A DNA stretch of 64,000 nt, taken from NCBI RefSeq assembly GCF_900323885.1, contig NZ_OOHJ01000012.1, positions 1 to 64,000 of the forward strand, read 5' to 3'. The DNA comes from [Actinomadura] parvosata subsp. kistnae (lineage in GTDB: Bacteria > Actinomycetota > Actinomycetes > Streptosporangiales > Streptosporangiaceae). The position numbers were made by a program, and so were the translations under genes. Below are positions 36,395-45,500 of the stretch, piece by piece (the stretch's first letter is position 1; each line of letters opens with the position of its first letter). Below the pieces are notes generated by a model. The model did no database searches. It was not told the DNA's origin and saw only the letters and a list, made by a program, of their open reading frames with translations.

Positions 36395-37261
36395 TCAGCG
36401 GTGCTCGGGCTCCACCGGGAGCCACAGTTCGGCGTCGGCCTCGGTCTTCTCCGGCGACAGCTGGATGCGGAGGATCTCGGGGCCGGTGCGGGTGCGGTAC
36501 GGGTTTGACGGGAACCACTCGGTGAACACGTCCCGCCACAGCTCCTGGATGGCCCGTGGCGCGGGCCCGGAGGTGGTGAAAACCGCCCAGGTGCCGGCGG
36601 GGACGGCCAGCGTGGTCGCGCCTTCCGGAGCGGCCGCGGAGGTGATCACGCCATGGTGGTAGTCGAGCTCATTACCCTCGGCGCGGCTGGGGTCCACGTC
36701 GTCGCATACCGCGACGATGCCGTACGGTTCCTGGTCCGACAGCTTCTCCAGGCGTTCCAGGGCCTGCGGCTCGATCTTACGGACGAAGTCGATGATGGCC
36801 TGGTTCGGGCCCGCGTGCACCAGCGGTACCCGGGCTTTGAACCCGACGACGGTGAAGTCCGCCTTGTCCACGACGCGGTACCGCATGCTGCTGCTCCCTT
36901 CGATGGTGAGACGGAAGGCCATGCGGGACTGGGAGGTGAGCGCGGCGCCGGTACGCCGGGCCTCGCCTGGTCCGATGCCGTGCATGGCACGAAACGCCCG
37001 CGCGAACGCCTCACCGGAGCTGTAGCCGTAGCGCACCGCGATGTCCAGCAGCGTTGCACGCCCCGCGAGTACTTCGGCGCCCGCGAGGGTGAGCCGGCGG
37101 CGCCGGACGTATTCCGCGAGCGGCATGCCCGCCAGTGCGGAGAACATCCGGCGCAGGTGCTGCTCCGAGGTGGCCGCGATGCGCGCCAGCTCCTCCACGT
37201 CGACGGCCTGGTCCAGACGGCCCTCGATGTGCTCCATGGCCTGGTTCAGCCGCTCCAGCAT
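36395..37261 (-). CDS. AraC-family regulator with GyrI-like effector domain
   Basis: 288 aa. Residues 1-105: two AraC HTH motifs (VEELARIAATSEQHLRRMFS and LLDIAVRYGYSSGEAFARAF). Residues 120-288: GyrI-like/AraC-binding domain (RVVDKADFTVVGFKARVPLV, TWAVFTTSGPAP), a fold that binds small hydrophobic or cationic drugs. The ATG at 37261 is chosen for GGAGG 9 bases upstream. Stands just after a PhyH-type oxygenase on the same strand. Confidence 0.88.
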   Translation of the reverse strand: MLERLNQAMEHIEGRLDQAVDVEELARIAATSEQHLRRMFSALAGMPLAEYVRRRRLTLAGAEVLAGRATLLDIAVRYGYSSGEAFARAFRAMHGIGPGEARRTGAALTSQSRMAFRLTIEGSSSMRYRVVDKADFTVVGFKARVPLVHAGPNQAIIDFVRKIEPQALERLEKLSDQEPYGIVAVCDDVDPSRAEGNELDYHHGVITSAAAPEGATTLAVPAGTWAVFTTSGPAPRAIQELWRDVFTEWFPSNPYRTRTGPEILRIQLSPEKTEADAELWLPVEPEHR

Positions 37262-37323
37262 GCGTGCCCCTCCTTCCGCGGCCTCTTCACGGCCGCCCTG
37301 CCGACGATAGTCGGCAAGCACCT

Positions 37324-38109
37324 CTATCCAGCGCCGCCCACGTCCCGTCCCAGCCCCTGGCGGATCGCGATCTCCACCAAGGAGTACGCGCCGTCGGCCC
37401 GATCCAGCTCATACGGCGCGGCCGGCAGGAGCGGCGGCTGGGCCATGAAGCGCGGCCGCACCCCGTGGTGCGGTTGCGCAGCGTGCACCAGGAACGGGTG
37501 GCACAGGAAAACGTCGCCCGGGGACCCGGTGGCGAGGGCGAGCGGCCGGTGGTCGGACGCCGCCACCAGATCGGGTGCGAGGGTCAGCCCGCTCGCCCCG
37601 TCCTCCCCGTACTTCTCCAGCACCTTCGGCACGTCGAGGTGTGAGCCGACCCGGATCCGGGTCGGGGCATCCTCCTCACCGACTTCACTGAACAGGAACA
37701 ACATCAACAGCGCCCGCCCCTTGGAGCGCAGATTCGTGAAGTACCAGCTCTCGCCCTCCGGCAGATAGCTGCCCTCGATGTGCCAGCCCGCGTCGTCCGG
37801 CTCCTCCTCGTGGGGGAAGCGCAGCGGGAACGTGCCCAGTGAGTAGCGCGGCTCCCAGCGTCCCTCGCCGACGAGCAGGTCGTACGCATGGTGCAGGGCC
37901 GGGGAATTGGGTGCGGCCGCGAACGGCCCCTGCGCCATACCCGCCACCCAGTGCACGGGCTGCGTCCATGTCGATGGGTCCTCCGGATCGCAGCCCGTCT
38001 CCCGCCACAGCAGCCGCGCACAGTCCGCGGCCACGCGCGGCGCGACGGCACCCTCCAACTTCACGAAGCCGTCGCGAAGGAAACGAGATTTCAAGGTCGT
38101 GTCATCCAT
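37324..38109 (-). CDS. Phytanoyl-CoA dioxygenase (PhyH) family protein
   Basis: 261-aa Fe(II)/2-oxoglutarate-type oxygenase. Putative metal ligands: HIE in AGWHIEGSYLP and the distal His in FLCHPFLVHAAQPHHGVRPR, where Arg would hold 2-oxoglutarate. The usual HxD is HxE here, an acceptable variant that should be tested. The ATG at 38109 is preferred over 38130. It precedes the AraC/GyrI-like gene by 62 bases, so the two may be an operon. Confidence 0.85.
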   Translation of the reverse strand: MDDTTLKSRFLRDGFVKLEGAVAPRVAADCARLLWRETGCDPEDPSTWTQPVHWVAGMAQGPFAAAPNSPALHHAYDLLVGEGRWEPRYSLGTFPLRFPHEEEPDDAGWHIEGSYLPEGESWYFTNLRSKGRALLMLFLFSEVGEEDAPTRIRVGSHLDVPKVLEKYGEDGASGLTLAPDLVAASDHRPLALATGSPGDVFLCHPFLVHAAQPHHGVRPRFMAQPPLLPAAPYELDRADGAYSLVEIAIRQGLGRDVGGAG

Positions 38110-38389
38110 GCCCCCATCGTGCGACGACACCGGCCCAGATCACCCGACATCCTCGCTACCGCTTTTGTCGGGTATGCGGATGAGCGTACGGTCTCCGATC
38201 GTGCCGCCCGCCGGCGGGGGCTCGCCCAAGGCCAGGGAGTCAAGGCTGTCGCGAAGCCGTCAGGACGTGGTTCTCAGGACATGAGGACGGAGATCCGGTA
38301 GAACGGTGATCTTCCACGACCAGCCGTCGAAGAACTGGATCTCCGTTGCTTGCCGAGCATGCCAGCTCCGCTGTTTCCCACGCTGTCGA

Positions 38390-39261
38390 GAGTGACCCAC
38401 GCTGTCGAGACTGATGCTTCGGCCCGCTCGGCGACCGGAAGGGTGTTGGCTCCCGGGCATGTGGGTGAGCTGACCGCGCTCGTACCGTTCGGGCTCGTCG
38501 ATGCGGTCCTGGAGGAAACCCGCGGCGTGCAGCGTCGTCTGCGCGCGCCGCCCTCGCGTGCCGGGGTCTACGTCCTGCCGGTGACGTGCCTGTTCGCCGA
38601 GAGCGGCTATGCCCGGCGCCTGCCGCGGCCCGACATGCTCGTCCTCTGGGACAAGGGCTTCGACGGCAACGCCTTCCTCGCCCAGGTCGACGCCACCGGC
38701 GCGCAGGTGCTCGGCCGGCTGCGCAGCAACCGGCGCACTCCCATCCTGGCCATCCGCACCGACGGCTCCTCCCTCTCGCTGATCGGTAACCTGGGAATTC
38801 GCGTCATCGAGGCCCGCATCACAGTGACCTGCACCGACGGCGCCACCTTCACCGGCACCCACCGCCTGGTCACCCCTCTTGACCGACGCCCGCCATCGCC
38901 CGGCCGCCGCTCTGGTCAGGCTCTACCACCAGCGATGGGAACGCGAGCCCCGACCGCTGCGGCTTCTCCATCGCCCTGCACGCCGCCCGCGACCTGGTCA
39001 TTCCGCTGGGCGAACGGCCCCGGCAGCACCACCGGCGTGGTCGCGACCATCGGACGCCGTGTCCTGGTCGCGCTGCTGCCATCCCGCCGCCCGCGTGTCA
39101 GCACCCGCAAGGTCACATCACCCACCTCCCGCTCCAACGAACGGCTCGACGACGGCCGGCCGGTCGCCGGCCGACTCATCCGCAAGATCCGACCAGGCAT
39201 CTACACCGCCGAGCCACTCTCCACAGCGCTCCTGCCACCCGCTCGCGGGCACCGAGCGTGA
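38390..39261 (+). pseudogene. IS4-family transposase, internally deleted and frameshifted
   Basis: N-terminal part LAPGHVGELTALVPFGLVDA, then a deletion, then PDMLVLWDKGFDGNAFLAQV (DDE region), and in another frame after 38880 ALVRLYHQRWERE (the Y-R-E signature). Clearly non-functional. Confidence 0.75.
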
Positions 39262-39478
39262 GTCCCTTGACGGAGCGCGCGGCTGACATCGGCGCTCGGG
39301 CGCGTTGAGGCCGCTCCCCCGCCGGCGTCGTCCAGTGGCTGGGAACAAATCGGTCACGGCAAGTGTGGCAAGTCCTGACAAGACCTGTGAACGTGTTCTC
39401 GTTACGATGCGAGCGGCATCTGGCCATGTGAAGCACATAGTCGGAGGACGCAGTCGGAGGGCGTAGTCGGAGGGCAAC

Positions 39479-42442
39479 GTGTACGGCGTCGCGTGGTTCG
39501 GCATCCTCGGCCCACTGGAGGTGACGGCGGCGGGCCGGCTGCTGCGCGTCTCCGGGCGCAGCCAGCGAGAGCTGCTCGCGGTGCTGCTGCTCAGGGCCAA
39601 CCGGCTGGTCTCGATCGACCTGCTGATCGAGTCGGCCTGGCCGCACGCCCCGCCCGCCAGCGCCAGGCGGCAGGTGCAGAACGCGGTGGGACGGCTTCGG
39701 ATCACGCTCACCGGCGGCGGCCTGCCCGGCGACCTGATCGAGACCCGCCCCGGCGGATACCTGCTGCGGGCGATGGCCGACGAGCTGGACATGCTCGCCT
39801 TCGAGCGGCACGTGGAGGAGAGCAGGCGGGCGAGCGCGGGGCAGCAGTGGGACAAGGCGGTGGCCAGGCTCCGCGCTGCTCTGGCGCTGTGGCGCGGCCA
39901 GCCGCTGCCCGACCTGGACAACGATCTGGTGGTGGCCGAGGCGCGGCGGCTGCAGGAGCGGCGGGTCGAGGTCCTGGAGGAATGCCTGGATCTGGAGCTG
40001 AGGCTGGGCCGTCACCACCAGGTGGCGGGAGAGTTGGCGGCACTGGCGGAGGAGCATCCGCTGAGGGAGCGCGTCTGCGCCCTGCTGATGCTGGCGCTGT
40101 ACCGCGACGGCCGCACGGCGGAGGCGTTGCGCGCCTACCAGCGCACCCGGCAGGAGTCCGTCTCCGAGCTGGGTCTGGAGCCCGGCCCGGAGCTGCGGCG
40201 CCTGGAGCAGGCGATCCTGACCGGCGACGACTCCTTGAAGCCGGAGCCGGCCGTGCTGAGCCCGGTCCGTCCACGCCAGCTACCGCCGGATATTTCGGAC
40301 TTCATTGGGAGGGAGGGTGTCGCAGAAGAGCTCCATGGCCTGTTTCGCGAGGGCGGCGCGGGCAACGCGGTCACCGTCGTGTCCATCGCCGGGCAGGCGG
40401 GGGTGGGCAAGACTACGCTGGCCGTCCACGTGGCCCACCGGCTGACCGGCCGCTTTCCCGACGGCCAGCTCTACGTGAACCTCCAGGCGTACCCGATGGC
40501 ACCGGTCGACGTGCTCGCCCGCTTTCTCCGGGCCCTCAGCCTCCCGGAAGCCGACCTTCCTCGCGGGCTGGAGGAGCGGGCCGAGGAGTATCGGTCGCGG
40601 CTGGCCGACCGGCGCGTGCTCGTGGTGCTGGACAACGCGGTGGACGAGGCGCAGGTCCGCCCGCTGATCCCGGGAGGGCCAGGGTGCGGCGTGCTTGTCA
40701 CCAGCCGCCGCAGACTGGCCGGGCTGCCGGGAGCGCGGCTGACCGAGCTGGAGGTCCTGAGCGTGGACCAGGCGGTGAACCTGCTGGCCCGGATCCTGGG
40801 CCGGGAGCGCGTCACGGCCGAACCGCGGGCGGCCCGCAGGCTCGCGCGGTTGTGCGGCGGACTGCCCCTCGCCCTGCGCATCGCGGGCGCGCGGCTCCTC
40901 ACCCAGGACTGGCCGCTGGAGCGCCTGGTCGACGCCATGGCCGACGAGCGCGGGCGGCTCGACGAGCTCTCCTACAGCGACCTCGAGGTGCGCGCCAGTC
41001 TCGCGCTCAGCCACCGCGGCCTCAGCGAGCAGGCTCAGCGGCTGCTGCGCCTGCTGGCCCACCTCTACGCGCCCGACGTCGCCGCCTGGACCTGCGCCGC
41101 GCTGCTCGACCTCGAGGTCGCCGAGGTGCGCCCGCTCATCGCCGAGCTGGTGGAGGCGCAGCTGCTCGCGGTGTCGGGCACCCGCTATCACCTGCACGAC
41201 CTGGTCCGCCTGTACGCCAAGGAGAGCGGCACACAGGATCCGGCGCCGGCCGTCGCCAGAGCCCTGGGCGGCTGGCTGGCCCTGGCCGAGCGGGCGCACA
41301 TCGTGCTGTCCGGAGGCGACTTTGCCACACTGCACGGCACCGCCCCGCGCTGGACGCCCGCCGTACGGGAACGGGGGGCGGCCATCGCCGAGGACCCGCT
41401 GGCCTGGTACGACACCGAACGGGTCAACCTCGTCATGGCGGTACGGCAGGCCGCGGACGCCGGCCTGGACGAGCTGTGCTGGGATCTCGTGGCCAGCTCC
41501 TACACCTTGTTCCTCACCCGGGCGCACAACGACGACTGGGAGGAGACGCTCAGGTGCGCCCTGGCCGCCACCCGGACAGGCGGCAACCGCAGGGGAACGG
41601 CGGTCATGCTGATGGGCCTGGGGCTGCTGGGCGCCTACCGGCACCAGTACGCCGAAGCCGTGGCCGTACTGGAGGAGTCGGTCGACACCTTCCGCGACCT
41701 CGGCGAGACCCGCGGCCTCGTCTACGCCCTGGGGGTGGCCGCCCACGTGGACGGCATGCTCGGCCGTTACGAGCAGGCGGTCGTCCGGCACGAGGACGCG
41801 TTGCGGGCCCATCGCGCCCGGGGTGACCGTGGCGCGGAGATCCTCCTGCTCCGATCCCTCGGGCAACTGCTGGTGGAGATCGGCGCGTTCGACCGGGCGC
41901 TGCCGTACCTGGAGCAGGCTTTGGAGGCAGGGCGCGCCGGTGACCCGCGCATTCTGGCCGAGGTGTTCTACTGGCTGGGCCAGCTTCGTCTCGGCTGCGG
42001 GGAGATCGATGGGGCGGAGGCGGCGTTCAAGGAGATGCTGGGCATCTCCGAGGAGCTCCGCGATCCGCGCGAGGAGGCTGAGGCCCGCTACGGCCTGGGC
42101 CTGGTCCGGCTGGAGACAGGGGCGCTGGGCGCGGCCATCGGGCTGCTGCGGGAGGCCCTGGAGCTGAACAGGCCGCTCGGCGAGCCGCTGACCGATGGCA
42201 GGATCCGGGTCGCGCTGGGCATGGTGCACCACCGGCGTGGGGAGGCCCGCCAGGCGATCGATCAGCTCTCCACGGCGATCAGCATCTTCGCCGGCCTCGA
42301 CACCCCGCTGTGGCAGGCCCGCGCCTGCCGGGCGCTGAGCGAGGTGCACGGTGACGCCGTCGCCGCGCGGAGGCTCCGGGAGCGCGCTCGTGACCTGTTC
42401 CTCCAGGTCGGCTCGCCGGAGGCCGAACACGTGCACTTATGA
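39479..42442 (+). CDS. SARP/AfsR-type regulator: OmpR-type HTH, BTAD, NB-ARC and TPR domains
   Basis: 987 aa. Residues 1-95: winged helix (FGILGPLEVTAAGRLLRVSG). 100-250: bacterial transcriptional activation domain (WRGQPLPDLDNDLVVAEARR). About 280-590: STAND NTPase with Walker A GQAGVGKTT (305-313) and LVVLDNAVDEAQVRPLI. 640-980: TPR repeats. Such proteins are ATP-dependent activators, often of specialised metabolism. GTG start at 39479. It ends 63 bases before a giant RHS gene on the same strand, its most obvious possible target. Confidence 0.92.
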   Translation: MYGVAWFGILGPLEVTAAGRLLRVSGRSQRELLAVLLLRANRLVSIDLLIESAWPHAPPASARRQVQNAVGRLRITLTGGGLPGDLIETRPGGYLLRAMADELDMLAFERHVEESRRASAGQQWDKAVARLRAALALWRGQPLPDLDNDLVVAEARRLQERRVEVLEECLDLELRLGRHHQVAGELAALAEEHPLRERVCALLMLALYRDGRTAEALRAYQRTRQESVSELGLEPGPELRRLEQAILTGDDSLKPEPAVLSPVRPRQLPPDISDFIGREGVAEELHGLFREGGAGNAVTVVSIAGQAGVGKTTLAVHVAHRLTGRFPDGQLYVNLQAYPMAPVDVLARFLRALSLPEADLPRGLEERAEEYRSRLADRRVLVVLDNAVDEAQVRPLIPGGPGCGVLVTSRRRLAGLPGARLTELEVLSVDQAVNLLARILGRERVTAEPRAARRLARLCGGLPLALRIAGARLLTQDWPLERLVDAMADERGRLDELSYSDLEVRASLALSHRGLSEQAQRLLRLLAHLYAPDVAAWTCAALLDLEVAEVRPLIAELVEAQLLAVSGTRYHLHDLVRLYAKESGTQDPAPAVARALGGWLALAERAHIVLSGGDFATLHGTAPRWTPAVRERGAAIAEDPLAWYDTERVNLVMAVRQAADAGLDELCWDLVASSYTLFLTRAHNDDWEETLRCALAATRTGGNRRGTAVMLMGLGLLGAYRHQYAEAVAVLEESVDTFRDLGETRGLVYALGVAAHVDGMLGRYEQAVVRHEDALRAHRARGDRGAEILLLRSLGQLLVEIGAFDRALPYLEQALEAGRAGDPRILAEVFYWLGQLRLGCGEIDGAEAAFKEMLGISEELRDPREEAEARYGLGLVRLETGALGAAIGLLREALELNRPLGEPLTDGRIRVALGMVHHRRGEARQAIDQLSTAISIFAGLDTPLWQARACRALSEVHGDAVAARRLRERARDLFLQVGSPEAEHVHL

Positions 42443-42505
42443 CGGGCTTATGACGGCGCAAGCTCAGACTGAGCCTGTTTTGACTTCTCACCCTCAGGAG
42501 TCATC

Positions 42506-45500
42506 GTGCTCAGCCCAATCCTCATCATTCTCACACTGTTATGCGGCGGCCTGACCGCGCCCGTGCTCAAGGCCCCGCTCGGGTCCCCCACCGGGGCCGC
42601 GATCAGGGACACGGCCACTCGGATGGCGCCGCCGGAGCTGGACTGGCGCGCGGCGCTCGAGAGATCGGCCGCCCCGCCGGGCTCGCCACGGGTCACCGCG
42701 ATCCGATCGGCACCCGAGGTGCGCAGCACCCCGGCGCCCGAGCCGAAACGCACCGAGCTTCCGGCCGCGACGTCGGCCGTGGTGAGACTGGACGCGAAGG
42801 CGCAGCGCGTCGGACCGCTGGAGGTGAGCGGGGCCGCCGGCACGACCGCGCGGGTGGAGGTGCTGGAAGAGCGACCGGGACTGCCGGGGTTGCTGTTCCG
42901 GATCTCCGCGGCCACCAGGGTCTCCGTCGACTTCGCCGGCTTCGCCGAGCGCTACGGCGCGGGATACGCCGACCGGCTCAAGCTCGTCCGGCTCCCCGAG
43001 TGCACCCTGACCGGCGGCTGCGAGCGCCGGCGCACGCCCTCGCTCAAGGACGGCACCGACCGCCCGGTCGTACCGTCGCTCAAGAGCGGGACCAAGCTGA
43101 GCGCGCAGGTCCCGGCCGGGCTGTTCGCCGTCACGGCCGGCCCTGAGGGCGAGGAGGGCTCGTTCAAGGCGACGCCGCTCGCGCTCTCCGGCGACTGGCA
43201 GGTCATCACGGGATCGGGGAACTTCACCTACAACTACGATGTGCCGCTGCAGCAGGCGCCCGCCGGCCCGACGCCGTCGCTGAGCCTGAGCTACTCCTCC
43301 GGCACGGTGGACGGCATGGTGTCGGGCAAGAACACCCAGAGCGGCCCGATCGGGCTGGGCTGGGGGGACTTCGCCGATGCCTTCATCGAGCGCCGCTACA
43401 ACTCCTGCCGCGCCGATGGCCAGGGTTCGGACGACCTGTGCTGGAAGTCCGACAACGCCACCATCTCGCTCAACGGCCGATCGGGAGAGCTGGTGCCGCT
43501 GCCCGGGACGCCGACGAAGCAGTGGCGGCTCAAGGACGACCCCCGATGGCGGATCGAGCAGTTGACCGGCGCGAAGAACGGCGACAACGACGGCGAGCAT
43601 TGGAAGGTGACGACCCCTGACGGCGTGCAGTACTTCTTCGGCCGGGGCGTCAACCCCGACGTCGGGGTGGAGACCCACTCGGCGTGGACGGTGCCGGTGT
43701 TCGGCGACGACGCGGGCGAGCCGTGCAACACCGAGACCCCGCTGCCGTGGTGCGTGCAGGCGTGGCGGTGGAACCTGGACCTGGTCATCGACCCGCACGA
43801 CAACGTCCAGCAGTACGAGTACCGCAAGGAGATCAACCACTACGCCGCGCTGAACGGCTGGCCCGGCCTGGAGCACACGGAGTACGTCCGAGGCGGCGCG
43901 CTGGAGCTGCTCAAGTACGGCAAACGGCGGGCCGCGAACGAGACCGAGCCGTCGGCACAGGTCACCTTCGACCTCGACTACCGGTGCGTGGACCTGGCAG
44001 CGGGCTGCTCACAGCCGACCGCGGCCACGGCCGCGAGCTATCCCGACACCCCGGTCGATCTCATGTGCTTCACCGAGGTGTGCGCCGAGCACTCCCCGAC
44101 GTTCTTCACCGCGTTGCGGTACGTCTCGCTGACCACGCAGGTCGAGGTGGGCGAGGAGAAGTTCGCCGATGTGGACCGCATCCTGCTCGCCCACGCCTTC
44201 CCCGACCCCGACCCGAACCGGACCGGGGACCAGAAGCTGTATCTGACCGCGATCCAGCGCAAGGGCATGTCCGAGGAGGAGCGGATCACGATGCCACCGG
44301 TGACCTTCTGGCCGGTCCTGCTGAGCAACCGGGTCGACACGGCGGGCGGCCTGTCGGCGATGCCGCACTACCGGGTCGGCGTGGTGACCAACGAGACCGG
44401 CGGGCAGGTCATCGTCACCTACGGCCGGCCGCACCCGTGCCCGAGCCCGATCCCCGATCCGCCGAACTGGCACCTGAACACCCGCGACTGCTTCCCGCAC
44501 TGGCACGCGCCGGATGGCGGGGCCGCGGGGTTCGCGGTGTTCCACAAGTACGTGGTGACCCAGGTGGAGCAACGTGACACCGCCGGCGGCAGTCCCGCGA
44601 TGATCACCTCCTACAAGTACGGCGACCAGGTCGGCGCGGGCTTGCCCAACGCGGCCTGGCATCACGACCGGGACGAGTTCGTCTCCAACGCCAACCAGAC
44701 CTGGTCGGAGTGGCGCGGCTACGCCGACGTGCTGGTCACGCAGGGCAGCGGGCGGACGCAATACCGGCTCTTCCGTGGCATGAACGGCGACAGGCTGGCC
44801 GGCGACCCGTTCCCCGGGGCGGGCTCGCGGGTGGCCAGGACCTCCAGCCTGGACGGCACCGTCACCAACGTCAACGACGAGAACTGGCTGGCCGGCGGGG
44901 TGCTCGACCAGCAGGAGCTGCGCGCCGACGGCAGCGTCGAGCACGGCACGGTGACCGGCTACCACGCGCAGCGCACCGTGGACGCCGCCGGGCTCGATCC
45001 GCTGGACGACGCCTGGTTCGTCATGCCGAGCGACCGGGTGGAGCGGCGGCGCGACCCCGCCGGCGGCGCTCTGGTGCGCAGCCGCTCCCAGACCGTCTAC
45101 AACGGGCTGCTGGGCACGCCGGACAAGGTGATCGAACACGGCTGGCTGGCCTCGGCCGGTGACGAGCGGTGCACGGTCACCGTGCCCACGGTGAACACCG
45201 ACCTCTGGCTGCTGGACCTGCCCGCGTCGGTCACCCGCTACGGCAACGCCACGTGCGACGGGCCCGAGCTGGCCCGGGAGGAGTACGCCTACGACGGCGG
45301 AGCGTTCGGCGCGGCGGCGACGGCGCGCGGCGACCGGACCGGCACACGAGTCAAGATCACCAGCGCGCCGACCTGGGCGACGACCACCACGACCTACGAC
45401 AGGCTGGGACGGCCGCTGAAGGTGACCGACCCCAACGGGCACACCACCACGACCGCCCACACCCCGGCGATCAGGTATCCGGCGACCACGACGGTCACCG

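Noticed and set aside
40280..42436. 718-aa minus-strand open frame opposite the SARP regulator
   Set aside because: Antisense shadow of the NB-ARC/TPR region without recognisable domains.
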